A stretch of DNA of 64,000 nucleotides from Myoxocephalus aenaeus (taxonomy: Eukaryota; Chordata; Actinopteri; Perciformes; Cottidae): positions 1,446,001 through 1,510,000 of the forward strand of contig JBAMJR010000073.1 of the NCBI GenBank assembly GCA_038501785.1, in the 5' to 3' direction. Under the pieces are notes generated by a model. That model was not told the origin of the DNA, ran no database searches, and saw only the letters and a program-made list of their open reading frames with translations. The position numbers and the translations under genes were made by a program. Shown here piece by piece: positions 14,805-26,903 of the stretch. The number at the start of each line of letters is the position of its first letter. Within the stretch, counting starts at the first letter, position 1.

Positions 14805-16474
14805 TATTGCTGATGCCACCCAGCAGCCGAGTGTCCACATTAATTACAGCCATCCCACGTGAGAACAGAGCGGCTGGCAGAGGCCTTGACTGCTGCTCCT
14901 CCCCTCCACTCAACTCATCCTCTCTTCTCTTTCCCTGCTGGCTGAACACTTCACTTTCAGACAAAGAGCATTGAATACTCACTTCTAATCACTTCTTCTC
15001 CTCTGCTTGTCTGAAAATGACACTGAAAGAGTTTGAATCCTCCACGTTTTAGCCTGTGACCTTCCCGGAAGCGTGCAGACACGGACCTGTCGATGTTCTT
15101 AATGTTGATGTTTTGATTTGAAGAAATCCGTTCAAATCTTCTATTTCTGTATTCTCTATTTTGGTCCAATTTTGTCAGCTTCGAATGACACGTTATGTTT
15201 GCACACCCAATAACACTGAGCACAGAGAGGCACCAATGGTGTTTCTAAATTACCATAATTGAATCTTGAGTCAATTTAAGAGCAAGAGTGCACTCTCATA
15301 ATCTGGCAAAAGTCTCTCTAATTGTGTGACTCTCCTCTCTGTGGTTTTTGTACCAATTAAACAAGATATCACGTGTTAAGAAGTTATTTAGAGGTCCTGG
15401 CCTTTGAACAGAGACAGTCTAACTGTTTCCCCCAGCGTCCAGTCTTTGTGCTAAGATATGTTAACCAGCTGCTGCATACATATATTTACAGTAAAAATGT
15501 ACTAATCATTGGCAAGAAAGCAAGAAGTGTCTCCCAAAAAGGTGCAACTACACTTTTATGGTTCACGGTACATCTGGGAATTCTTCGATTCATCACGAAC
15601 TGCTGAAAATGAAATAAAAGGTATACGTGAGCAGCAAGACAAGGCCTCTACGTGTTCAAGTCCCTGTATCAAATGTAGTAAAAGATAATCCAGTTGAGCT
15701 TGTCCGGTCGAGAGTGTAAATTTTATCGCTTTGAGAAGGGTACACAAGGCCAAACAGAGCTCACATATCCACACGGTCAGCCGCTGCTGAGTGGAAAATG
15801 CCTCTGGCGTTACTCGATGGCAGCAGAAATCCCTGCTGCTCACTTCAACACTGAGAGGCAACACAACACTGCTGGAATCAGAGTGACTGCTAGATGTCAG
15901 TGTCAGTTCAGGGCTCTCTGAGAAAAACGGCAGTAAAAATGTTTAGCTCTGGCAACATACTTTTAAACACTATGCTTGCATATATGTGAGGTTTCTATTT
16001 TTACTAATTCGCGTTATTATTATATTTCAGAAAACATTTGAATTAGACTATATTTTTATACTTCAGCCAGGTTGGATGCTCATTTTCATATCCAAAGTTG
16101 TATGTTCCGTCTCACTTTCTGGTACGTTAAAGCCACCCTCCTCACTGCTTATCTGATTTCTAACAAGCAATAAAACCAGGTTTGCCGTCAAGGCTGCACA
16201 TCCTTGTGTGGATCTACACCATCTACACATGCAGGCAAATTATTGCATTCTCAGGAGATGATTCTTCAGTCAGCACTCCAGCAGAACAGAGCCAGCTTCA
16301 GACGGTCTGAGTTTTTAGATTTTTCCATTATTTGCATCCTTTGAAGTGAAGAGTTGATGTTTGACTTGCGTTGATGAAATGATACCTCCTACAAAATATT
16401 TTTCTCTTCATCAAAAGATTCATTGCTGATAATTGGACCTGTTGATTCTGTGTCAGGCCTACATGAACTGTTTA
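14804..16474. other. Non-coding stretch, nothing recognised
   Basis: No coding or repeat feature is supported. The 102-codon minus frame at 15,556-15,864 and the overlapping plus frame have no recognisable content. Confidence 0.55.
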
Positions 16475-16760
16475 ACATTTTTGGGAAATGCATTTATTTG
16501 TGTTCCTTTCAAGAGTGAAGATCCACACCGCATTTATGTCTGTACGCTAAGTGCGGAAATTGGTGAAACTGGAAACAGCGAGCCCGGCTCTGTCCAAAAG
16601 TAAAATACATCCAACTATCACCATCGTTTATTTAATCCGTACAAAACCCAAAATAAAAACTACAATTTGCGCTTTGCATGAAGAGCCTATTTCTTGGAGA
16701 CCCAGCAGCAGGGTGCGGCGGCTTCCTGTTTGCCAAGCAATTATAGCACCTGATTTCAAA
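16475..16760 (+). repeat. Percomorph interspersed repeat A, diverged copy
   Basis: Contains 'catttttgggaaatgcatttatt', 'tatgtctgtacgcta', 'gaaactggaaacagcgagcccggctctgtcc', 'tttatttaatccgtacaaaa' and 'cctatttcttgg' in the recalled family order. Confidence 0.7.
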
Positions 16761-17344
16761 AACTCAACTCCCTGACTCGTCGACTACGCCCGTCCTGTGC
16801 TGGCTAATGTACCATGCAGCTCCGACCTGCGATGCACCGGCGTGCTGAAGATTTGTTCCAGCAACTATTGAGAAAAAGAAACTGGCAAAGATGCCCTAAT
16901 GACCCCCGCAGCTACAAAGGGGCTTAATACAATTATTCAGCATCCTGCTGAGAAGGAGAGAGAGATGGAGACGAGGATACCAGAGACAGTCGACCCAACT
17001 TCCACAGAGTGAGAGATGGAAGAATGTGATTCATACAAAATATCATCCAACAAGATCCAACATGCAGCGATGTCCAGAGGAACAGCTGATACTCGAAGCA
17101 GCTCAACCTCCCATCTGCCCATCAGAACCGTCAGGTGAAAACAATCAATATTTCAGATGTAAATGAGTTTGGTGTTTCTAGGGCAAATACATTTATGCCA
17201 AATAATAGAGTAATCTCAGAAATATTCATAAAACTAATCAATAATCATTCATTATAATTCAATTAGAACTAATATAAAGGTGCTTCACAGTCTTCCCTGG
17301 TGCTTCTCAAACTCTAAACTGCTGAATGATGCATAAATGTGTTG
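16761..17344. other. Non-coding stretch, nothing recognised
   Basis: Lies between two opposed copies of repeat A. No gene is seen. Confidence 0.5.
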
Positions 17345-17460
17345 AATTGCTAGCAGTTGTTGCTCAATTAAGATAGCTTCATGAGTGATATTGGTCTTCT
17401 CATCTGACGCTTGGCAAAAAAAAAGCAAATAAGCACGTTCCCCAAAACTATTTCTTCAAA
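17345..17460 (-). repeat. Percomorph interspersed repeat A, short minus-strand piece
   Basis: On the plus strand it reads 'ttggtcttctcatctgacgcttggcaaa', 'gcaaataagcacgttccccaaaact', the reverse complement of the 5' part of repeat A. Orientation is opposite to the copy at 16.5 kb. Confidence 0.6.
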
Positions 17461-17573
17461 AATTACGAAATCTGATATGGTTTGGTAATATGCGAAATAA
17501 TTACTGACTCAAAACTTCCTAAAATCAGTTCTGACGACTTAAAATGTCCAGTAATGCTTCAGCACATACTTCA

Positions 17574-17597
17574 TATTATTATTATTATTATTATTAT
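17574..17597. repeat. (ATT)n microsatellite
   Basis: Eight ATT units. Confidence 0.9.
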
Positions 17598-18195
17598 ACG
17601 TAACACATAATGCGGATCACATGAACACAAGGGAGCAGTGTTGGATTTTTCAAAAAAATTTCAACATAGCGGAAATATAACCAGAAAAAAATCCCTCATG
17701 TAAAAGTCCTGTCTGGGAAATAGATGAAAGAGTCTGTGTGCGTTTGCTGTCGGTGCTCTTATTAATTCATAGGAGCTGGTCCAACCTCGGTGCGCCTGGA
17801 TATCCGTCTGCTCAACCAACCATCATTTTGGAGATCACATTAGCTCCCCTGCGAGCCTCTGTGAGTTACAGTTACCCAAACACCTCGTCTCTCTGTTCAT
17901 GGCAAAACCACATAAGCCTGTTTCAGCCTGCAGACGTCACTTGGTGCAATCAGCAAACTTCTTCTGTCAAGGTTGTAGTCTTTCCTGCAGAGTATGTGAA
18001 CCGAAGTGTTGAAACAATGGCTAACATTTTAATTACAAAGCCAGCTCTTAGCATACTGTTGCATCTGCAGCTGAATTATGCGCCCGATCACGAGGTGTCA
18101 ATCCTCAAGTATTCACAAAAATGTGTCTCCTCTTCTTCACTGTCTCCACTGTATTCTGTGAAATGACATGCTAATCCTTTTGGAACTGATGTGCA

Positions 18196-18200
<5 letters not shown>
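17598..18200. other. Non-coding stretch with a chance 142-codon frame
   Basis: The plus frame 17,738-18,166 is the longest non-repeat frame nearby but lacks any motif I recognise. A gene is not supported. Confidence 0.5.
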
Positions 18201-18238
<38 letters not shown>

Positions 18239-18330
18239 CTCCACGCTGACACTGCTAAATGCATGCTTGTCATTAAAGAGAGTGTGTGTAGTTGTGTGTG
18301 TGTATGTGTGAGAGACAGAGAGAGAGAGTA
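18201..18330. repeat. (GT)n and a second GT/GA-rich run
   Basis: Pure GT at 18,201-18,237, then a broken GT tract grading into GA at about 18,283-18,330, separated by about 45 bp of unique sequence. Confidence 0.85.
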
Positions 18331-19840
18331 TTTATATTCAATATTGTCTGTGGAGCCGAGTGTACGTGATAAATGGAAGGCGTTAATTGCCCGATAATGC
18401 TGAAGAAAAATGAAAGTCTCTGCAGTAACTTTGTGACACTGTTTCCCTCCACAGTTCTTCATGAATACATTTGTGGGACGTTTCCACTTATTGCTGCTTT
18501 GAGACTGAGAGGAAGTGAGCTGTGTTTGTGTTGAAGGGAACGTTGGGGGACCTGTTCTGTTTTCACCTGGTGTCTCTTATCGTACGATGATAAGGATCAT
18601 AAGACATATGCCCCGATGACAGTAGTTCTGAAATATTGTCCTTAATAAAATAATAGTAATAGAAGATAAAGCTAACTGCAAATGTGAGTACAGTGGCTGT
18701 TTGATGACATTGTGAATTAACTTGATTCTTTCCAACACAATCATTATTTCCGTCATAAGCTAAATGAAAACTCATTCTGCTGTCTTATTTACCAATTTTT
18801 GCAATCGCATGATATCATTTTTTTGTCTCGTTTTTCTGATGATCTAATTACAACCTACATTTTTCAACAAAATGAACTTGCTTATTTGATGAAGGTGACA
18901 AAATATATAACTGAGGTAATGTTCTATATGTTGTACATATTTGTATTTTACCGGCCACAAAGTTGTTAATTATACTGTATAGTGAGTTTCCTCATGTTGG
19001 GATCAATTAGACCCCAGAGGAGTAAAATTCATTATAATGAACAAACTGTTCTCCAATAACAGAAATTCGGATGAACTCATGAGTGCTCTATAAAAAGTGC
19101 TGTCAATACCAATTACAGATAAAGAGCACGTATCAAAATATAATCTTGTATTCAAACGGAATACATTTCATAAAATTGACTTCTGAGACATGTCTCCTCA
19201 TGAGTCAAATAATAAACTAATATCACATGTTTTTTTAAGCTGTTTAGGAGTGTGTGTTGTTCTACAAGGCAGTCTGAGCATCAGCATGTCAATGTTGAAA
19301 GTGAGAAAGGTTTATTTAAAAAAAAAAAAATGTCATTTCATTATTTCATTCATGTGTGCCAATAGTAGCGGAGCTCTGGTATTGTTCATGCTGGCTCACT
19401 AATATTGGCATACTACAGATGGAAAAGACCCTTCTTTAATGCTCCGTGGCACCTGTTTTTCCTGCTTTGACATTTCAAAGCGTCAGCTGTGAACGAGGTC
19501 TTCATTTTCTGTCTTATTGTTTTGTCCCCTAATTGCTTCTCTGCCTCTTCCCCTTTATCCAGGCAGTCCAGGAGTTTCTCCTGTCTGTCCTCCAAAGCCT
19601 CTCTTTAGAATATAAGCAGGCTTATTATCACTTTGTTGTCAAAAAATAACTTCTTCACCCAGATGCAAAAATCCTGTTGATCCAATGTTTACAAAAAGCA
19701 GCGCCGTTAATGGACTTATGACGTTGCCTGCAGCTATCAGGGATATTAAACAGATACCTATAATTGTATAGAAGGGTTTTCAAATTTCTATTGCTTATTT
19801 CTATTGCCTTATAGAAATAATAATCATAATTGCCTTGCGA
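18331..19840. other. Non-coding stretch, nothing recognised
   Basis: An A-run of about 13 lies near 19,318-19,330. No gene or known repeat. Confidence 0.55.
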
Positions 19841-19849
19841 GTCAGCTGG

Positions 19850-20260
19850 ATTCTCGCGATGTCATGAGATCATACAAGTTTCGGGGATCACATATCACAA
19901 GAAAATCCAAGTAATGTGTTTGTGTCCTATGGCAGCTACAGGCGTGGCCTAGGTGAGCGTGAGACTACACAGAGACAACAATGGCTGATCTTAAAGAGGT
20001 TAGCGTAGATGCTGCAATAGCATAGAACTGAGAATGTTTTGTATAAGAAAGAAGGTCAAAGATTGGCACTGAAGGCTTGTCTCGATGGAAAACATATTTC
20101 CTTTCTCTTCTCCTGACTAATAGTTTGATTGGCAGATGGTTTCGCCAAGTATTTTTTGAAACAGCCTGCTCTTTTCCAAACGGTATCCAACGATGGCTTC
20201 TAAGATGGTTCTGTGTAACAAACCATCTGGCGGGTCAGGTTAGGTACACAGTACATTATC
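19850..20260 (+). mobile_element. Decayed repeat with possible helicase-like coding remnant
   Basis: The block resembles from memory a fish repeat with 'tctcgcgatgtcatgagatca..', '..gcgtgagactacacagagacaacaatggc', then coding remnants, then 'ggttctgtgtaacaaaccatctggcgggtcaggtta'. No terminal repeats or target duplication could be defined. Boundaries are approximate. Confidence 0.35.
19981..20105 (+). pseudogene. Possible RecQ/DEAD-like helicase N-terminal remnant
   Basis: ATG at 19,981 in 'acaacaatggc' opens MADLKEVSVDAAIA and then a stop. After a frame change, 20,033 onward reads YKKEGQRLALKACLDGKH. This resembles the LKEEQRLALKxxLEGK segment that precedes the Walker A motif in repeat-associated fish RecQ-like ATPases. 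The Walker A and everything downstream are missing. The similarity rests on about 18 residues from memory. Confidence 0.3.
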
Positions 20261-22134
20261 ATATGACCCAATCCCATTGAAAGGGTTGGACTCCTATAGG
20301 ATTATTCTAAACCACGTCTGAGAGAACCCCATTGGATGTTTTCTGGTTAAAAGGCAACCACAGTGTGGAATGAGGAAAGATTTAGCAAAGTGAATCCAAA
20401 TCTGAGTTATTGGGGTCCTTATTTCTATCAGTTCACACTCACAACCATGTTGTTTATCCAATATTGTAAAAGAAACTGACCACATTTGAGGTGAAATATT
20501 TGACTCGAACATTTTGCTTGAAAAATTATTAGAACTATGTCATCTTTTTTAGTATTATACCCAAAGTCTTTTTTTTTGGTCTTTGCAATCACTCATCTTG
20601 ATCTCATTTGGAAAATTACAATCCTTTTTATTCTGCGTTTATCCACAAGTAAATCACCCCCCTCTAGCTTAACTTAAATGCTGCTGTTAGGCTTTTTTTT
20701 AAATCTAATTATAGGAGACAGGACAGTTATTGGATTGTCTTCACTGTCTCCCAGCATCAATTTGAAAAAAAAAATGTGTTGATAAGAAGTTTGGGTTACT
20801 TTCAAGATACTGTATATCTCTTAGTCTTTCTCCCTGAGCGTCTATCAGTCACAATCAATTCACTGGTGGGATTTCTTTCTTTTCATTTATCAGGTCTATT
20901 TTTATTGTTGTATTTCCATTCCTTCTTTGTTATTATTCTGCTTTTTTTGCAGTATAATGGGTTGTGTTTTTACTAATGTAATCATTATCACAATCATTAT
21001 CGCCCACAACAGCATCCATAACCCATATTTAAACCAGCGGATTTAAATATAAGTGACAGTGGAGGAGTTTCTCTCTCTGACCACAGAACAATCATTAATG
21101 TGGAGGAAATGGAGAATGCTTTTATTTTCAAGACACTTGACGATGGCACTTGCTTGACTTTGTATCCATCTTTGATGAGATTGGAAACTATTTGTTTTCA
21201 TCATCTGCACACAGAAGCACTTCTTTGTTGTCACCAGCGACGCGAGTGAGCATTTGAAATCTCAAAGCAAGCAAAGCAGCCATAACAGCTGCTGTTTGGA
21301 CATCGCTTCTCTGCTCACGAAACTGGGGGGAAAAACAATCATCAATCCTGCTGCATTGTGATGGTGACAGAATAGTGACAAACGATTTAAATACCATCCT
21401 GTGTAAAAAGGGATGAAAAAAATCTCATCTGCAGTAAAAAAGAAAGTGATCTCTTGTCACTTTGGAATACAAATAACAAGGGAGAGGAATTTTGGCATTG
21501 CATATTTTTTTGTCGCTTCCAATTAAACAAAACCAATACCAGCATTTTTGTAGCCTCTTTTTTTGACCTATTTTGTTCTGCTGTTTGTAACATTTAGTGC
21601 AGGTGTTCCTTTTTTTGTGTTCGGAACCTCCTGACAATAGAGACTGTGTGTGTGCATGCTGCACATGGACATAAACAAGTTACTGTATTGAAAGACAAAG
21701 TGCTGTAATCTCCTGTGGGGTTACCAAGAGCCTTTAATTATTCATAGATTAATAGACTGTAAAAAATGTGTGTGTCCCTAGATGGCCACTTTATGTCCTA
21801 TAACTCTAACTAGGTATTTTTCTTCAGCTGTGCACTGGAAAATAGTCTATTTAAGAGAGTGGGCATTTCCATCTGCAGGATTTATTCACTCTAATAAATA
21901 TTAGACATTTAAAATACTAGTTATGATGCGCCATTGCTATCTGTGGACTCTGAAGATGAAGACTTGAAACAACCTGTTAAAAAGTTAAATAAAGACTCCC
22001 GAAATCCATGTTGGTAGTCATCAATGAATTTGAACAACGCTCATGGTAACAAGTGATATGTAGATCTGGTACATCAATGATACATGTGTTTTTATTTTTT
22101 TATTTGTCACAACTGTAGTTAAGGTATCGTTCGT
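20261..22134. other. Non-coding stretch, nothing recognised
   Basis: AT-rich DNA with several T and A runs. Short frames only. Confidence 0.55.
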
Positions 22135-22330
22135 TTTAAAGGAATGATTCAAATTTTTTTGAAATATGCATTTTAGTTGTTTGCCTTAAAAGATGAGATC
22201 ATTCACACCAGTCTGTGTTTGCACGGTCACAATTAAACTCAAGCTAGCAGCTGGTTAGCTTAGCTTAGCACAAAGACTGGACACAGGGGCAAAGAGCTAA
22301 AGGCAGCGGAACCCACCTACTTTATCTACC
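22135..22330 (+). repeat. Percomorph interspersed repeat A, copy
   Basis: 'tttaaaggaatgattcaaat', then 'gaaatatgcattttag', 'agatgagatca', and 'agctagcagctggttagcttagcttagcacaaagactggacacagggg' split over 22,240-22,290. This is the clearest copy of the family in the window. Confidence 0.8.
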
Positions 22331-23320
22331 AAGTGGCATACATCAGGTGCATTATGGGTAATGTAGGCCAAAGAAAATATAATGGAATAAAAACAACAAT
22401 ATCTCTGGTTCCTTATCTATTGGGATTATTATTTATTTATTTATTTACTTTTCATCATTAGTCCGGCAATGTGATAGAAGTCCAATTAAATGGCATAGTT
22501 TTCTTTCCACCTAAAAACCTCCCCAAGTTGTGTCACTTCAGACCGGTGCCATGATTACTTCTGATAATCATAATTTGAATGCCAAAAATAGACATAGGCC
22601 AACATAAACATAGGTCATTTCAGTTATTTGAACAGTTTTTCTAACAAGAAAAGTCTGCTTGATGTTTAACTGAACAACACATCTGCTTTTATATCCAACT
22701 TAGTTTTCCATCTTGCTAAAATCCAATGTTCATCTCCATTTTAGTTATTGAAAAAATAAAACATTGTAGTGGTTTGTTGAGAAAAATAAATTACCATTCA
22801 ATATGGATGCTATGAAAAGAAATGTTTCCCGATGCAGATGTTGTACTTGTCGTCATTATGGGCCTCATTATGTCGCGCTAGCTAATGCAGAAATCCTCAA
22901 TGCATTTTAATCTATTACATGAGCACACAGCCTGCTCTCAAAGTAAACAACAGGTGCTGCAAATACCAGTTTATTGTGATGAATTAGAGACCAGAGCTGA
23001 GGATCTCTGGATTTGACCATGAAGATGTTGGTGTGGCAAGTGTGGTGGAAATTTATCATAAGTGCTTTATTCTTAAATGTGTAGCTGAACTCTGAAAGCG
23101 GAGTTCAGTTCACCTTGACCCAGTCTCATCAGCGCCATCCGTGTGAAGCAATAACAGGTTGATTTCGGTATTGTTTTTGTTCTTTTCGTTTTGTTTTCTT
23201 TCTGTGCCTCTCACTCTTGCTCTCAGGGCCGCAGCCAAACAACATCCTCCAGACAGCATCAAGGCTTGTCTGGAGGGAAGGAGGACACTGCGAGGAGGAG
23301 CAGGGGGGTGAGGGGGGAAG
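22331..23320. other. Non-coding stretch, nothing recognised
   Basis: A short (ATTT)n run near 22,430-22,445 and a G-rich patch near 23,295-23,322. No gene. Confidence 0.55.
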
Positions 23321-23365
23321 GGAAAAATAGTTCAACATGAGAAACTCATGTTGAACTATTTTTCC
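23321..23365. repeat. Perfect short hairpin, 21-bp arms with 3-base loop
   Basis: Arms 23,321-23,341 and 23,345-23,365 are exact reverse complements separated by AAA. The stem is mixed sequence, not a microsatellite. It is shorter than a canonical animal pre-miRNA hairpin. Confidence 0.9.
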
Positions 23366-23934
23366 TGGTCAGACCTCCGAGCCATCTGTGGTGACGAGCT
23401 CTGCCCATTCAATTGAATTATTCCAAGTTTCTGTTTAATAAATACTTAAAGACATTTGAGTGTTTCACATCACATTTGTTTTCTCTAAAGGAGATTGATA
23501 AGGTTAATTAAATTTCCATTACAGCAAGCTTTCACTTCACTTTCACTCATTGTTGGAGGGGAAAAAAGTGCCCATGTGGGGATGATCATTAAATCATCTC
23601 GAAAAGACATCTGTAGCGTTGCTTCTGTGAGTAGATAGTTCACCACACATTATGAAGCGCTAAGGGATTTCCTCTGTTATCAAAAGGTAGAGTTTTCTAC
23701 TCCTCTGGTTGGGCTTTGTGTACCATATGATTTCCTCGAGGGACTTCCTGGTCTTTACGATACCTGTAGGATGAGCTCAGAGTAGACAGCATGCATCTGT
23801 TTTTTGAGAACATTTTTTTTTCCCTCTGCGGGCCAAAATGAAATCCAATTATTTTTTGTGAGCCCGCTCCTCTGGCACATCACTTTAAGCTGCTCAGAAA
23901 GGCATTCATGTTGCTCTCGAGTCTTTTCCCTTCC
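23366..23934. other. Non-coding stretch, nothing recognised
   Basis: No feature supported. Confidence 0.5.
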
Positions 23935-24300
23935 AATATGTTCTCTGATATTCTTTCTTTCCCTCTGGCTCATCTACAGCAACGATGACTTGACTTTATT
24001 GCAATTGTGTTTTTTATTTTATTTGGCATTTACTGCATCCACTAAACACTCTTTACCTCTCCTTTTGTCTTCTCTCCTGTTATCCCTCACCACATTATTT
24101 TCCTTTAAATTATCATCTTCTTTGTCTTTCCTTTATCAAACCTTTTCCATCTTCTTGATTTCTCCACCTTCCCTATTCTTGTAGTCATTTCTTTTCTGCT
24201 TTTCCGTTATTCCTCTTTCGTTTGTTCTCTCTCTCTCTCTCTCTCTCTTTGTTTTCTCTTCTTCTTGTTTCCTTGTCTCTCCTTTTATTTAGTTGTACTT
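23935..24300. repeat. Pyrimidine-rich tract with (CT)n
   Basis: About 360 bp strongly biased to C and T on the plus strand, with pure CT at 24,226-24,248. The Leu/Ser/Phe-rich frame 23,804-24,184 follows from this bias. Confidence 0.75.
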
Positions 24301-26673
24301 TAACTTTTAACTTTTAATCTTGTCCGCCAATCTTTGTTACATTCATAATTTTGCCAGAATACAGACAAATAGGTTAAACTAATGTTAGAGATATATATTT
24401 AAAGCTGTGTTGTTAATGAGCAAATAACATAAAATGGTTACTTTAAATTCTTAATAATAATAATAGATTTAATTTTTAAACGCACTTTTCTTTTAAAAGA
24501 AATTTAGACTGCCACAGAGCCAATATATAGTAAAACAAATAAAAACATAGTTAAAGCAACCCCTAATAAAATAATTAAAATAATTAATAGCTGACAATGA
24601 ATCAACACAAGGTAAAATTAGATGATATGCATCGTTATCGATGAATTCATAGTGAATGTAGGCAAATTTTTCTTCATAAATTACCGCTTCAGCTCCTGGC
24701 TAGTGCAGGGGCTATTAAGGTGCAGGGACTCTTGTTGTGCAGAAGACGTGATAGATCCAATTTGTCTCTTGTGTTGTGAAGCTGCAGCAAGCACCCGAGA
24801 CAACAACCAGATAACCATCCAGAGATCTGGATAACATGAAAGAAATTCACTTGTATTTAGAGACGATAACTTCTCTTTCATTGGAGTGAATTTGTTTTGG
24901 TAAGGTTTTCCTTTATTCACTGGTCCGCTGTTTAAAGAGAGTTGGTTTCACATTAAAGGAACCAACACTCTGCCTAAACAGGGCAGTTGACATGAAATAC
25001 TCTGCATAATCTAACATACCTACGTTATAGATCTAACTCCATGGCTTTACTTTCTTTTTTTCATAATACACTAGCAATCATTTTGTCAGCAGAAGCGTGG
25101 AGACATTTCTCATATTTATGACACTAACATGCACTAACAGGCCCATCTGAAATGCACATTTTCAACAATTCCTCCTCCTCTTGATGCATGAGGCCACAGG
25201 ATTTCACACTGCACACCTGTCTTGCTTCTGAAACGTAAAGGCTGATATTGATCTGGAAAAACTCTATATTGTTACTTGCTACCTCTTGTCTTGTTAAGGA
25301 GCTCTGTGTCAAAATTTACATGATGCATATTTTTTTTTTTTTTTGCCAAGTAGGCCTAACAGGGGCTCATTTTTGCCCCTGGGCCTGCTAGCAGGTCAAC
25401 ATGTCATTAGCATAACATTTCATTAGCATAAGTCTTGATAGGAACAATACATTGTTAATACAATATGATAATGTAAGAGAGAACCAGTTGGCTATTATTT
25501 GGTTATTTTAATATATTAAAATATAAATTAGACCTTCTATAAATTAACACAATTTTGAAACAAAAACAACAACTTTTTACTTAAATAAAAGGATCCACAG
25601 CACCATGTATTTCATTCAAGAATGATGTCAAAAGTCATTTGTCTATGTGTACAATTATTGATGCTTTAAACTGTGAGAGGTTCCGTATTTTATTGTTGTT
25701 GTCAATGTAATCTATCTACGATGTCAGAGAAAACCAATGTATCTCCACATTTTCTGATGTTGAATCTTTTCAACGAACTGAAAGAGTAGCCTCCCGTCAT
25801 GTGAAAATCTTTTATTTCTATTTTTATAAGCCATATAAAAAACCCATTGGATAGTTGAAAAATTTATTAAATCCCTCTTGCCACCTTTTCTGTTCGTCTC
25901 TACAGTCTGTCGGAATAAAGGTAAAAATGTAAATAAAAGGATAAATAAAGTACGGTAAATGAACAATTTCGGTCTGACATGTATTGAGATAAAAGTAATC
26001 AGCACCTCCATCTTGCATATAAACTTATAGTTGACAGTTCATGTACTTGAAAGTTACCTTTATGCCTCTGTCTGAGCAGTATGGCGAGACTTTTAATTAG
26101 CTAAAAATAAATAAATCACTTGTCACACATGCCTTGGCCTTGTTATATACTGTAGGCTTCCTGTGAGAAGTGAGGCATTGCATTGCCCTACTTTTAGTTT
26201 CCATAACAGGCTAATGTCATACATCTTGGTTCTCACATGGCTATATAAGGAGTACAATGAAATAGATGAGGCAGATTTTAAAACTTTAAGAACTTCAAAT
26301 CAACATGACAAGCTAGAACTTAAACTAGAACACTTTGCCTGATTGTTTTTGGAGATCAGGCGTTCTCCTGAGAATGTGTGACGTCAAGCTGTGAAACCTT
26401 CTGCAGCAACACGTGACTCACGCAGAAGATCTCATGTTATTTGCGTCGTGAATTTCAGCCTGCTTACTGTTTGCCATCAGCTCTCCAGTCATGCTCAGTG
26501 AAGTTCACTGCTCCTCAAACTGTACGGCCGCCTGGTGAAACTGAGAAAGACTCAGACTCAGAGATGACAGGAAAGAGGAGACAGCACCTCTGTAATTTCA
26601 CCCTCCTCCCTCCCGTCCACAGGCGTTTGCCTTCCCCTTTCTCTCTTTGTGTCGATCTCTTTCTTCTCCACAG
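24301..26673. other. AT-rich non-coding stretch
   Basis: A weak imperfect palindrome lies at about 25,347-25,393 ('caggggc'..'gcccctg'). No gene or known repeat is supported. Confidence 0.5.
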
Positions 26674-26864
26674 ATATACAACTTGACAAAGTATCTGTTA
26701 GCGCGCATCTATTTGTGTTTCGTGTGGTTGCTCGAATAATTGTGGGACTGTATCCGCGGCTGCTTGTGTACATCTATGGCCGTGCTGAGAAGTTGCCAAC
26801 TCAACAAAAAAGGAAACTTCAAAAAGCATCTTCCCAAACAGTCAACAACTGTGAAAGTCATTGT
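26674..26864 (+). other. Exon-like interval, 191 nt, unconfirmed
   Basis: Bounded by a strong acceptor (polypyrimidine run ending 'tctttcttctccacag' at 26,673) and GTGAGT from 26,865. One frame is open throughout, giving a hydrophobic stretch (HLFVFRVVARIIVGLYPRLLVYIYG) then a basic, Gln/Ser-rich tail. I do not recognise a family. No neighbouring exon was found, so it may be a chance open interval or an untranslated exon. Confidence 0.2.
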
Positions 26865-26882
26865 GTGAGTAAAACTCTTCCT

Positions 26883-26903
26883 CTGCTGCTGCTGCTGCTG
26901 CTG
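26883..26903. repeat. (CTG)7 trinucleotide repeat
   Basis: Seven CTG units lie just 3' of the exon-like interval. Confidence 0.9.

Noticed and set aside
17738..18166. 142-codon plus-strand frame with hydrophobic start
   Set aside because: No recognised motif, no splice or promoter context, and composition is like its surroundings.
23804..24184. 126-codon Leu/Ser/Phe-rich frame
   Set aside because: Explained by the pyrimidine-rich tract.
25347..25393. Imperfect palindrome around 'caggggctcatttttgcccctg'
   Set aside because: Short stem with mismatches and no target duplication; not enough for a mobile element.
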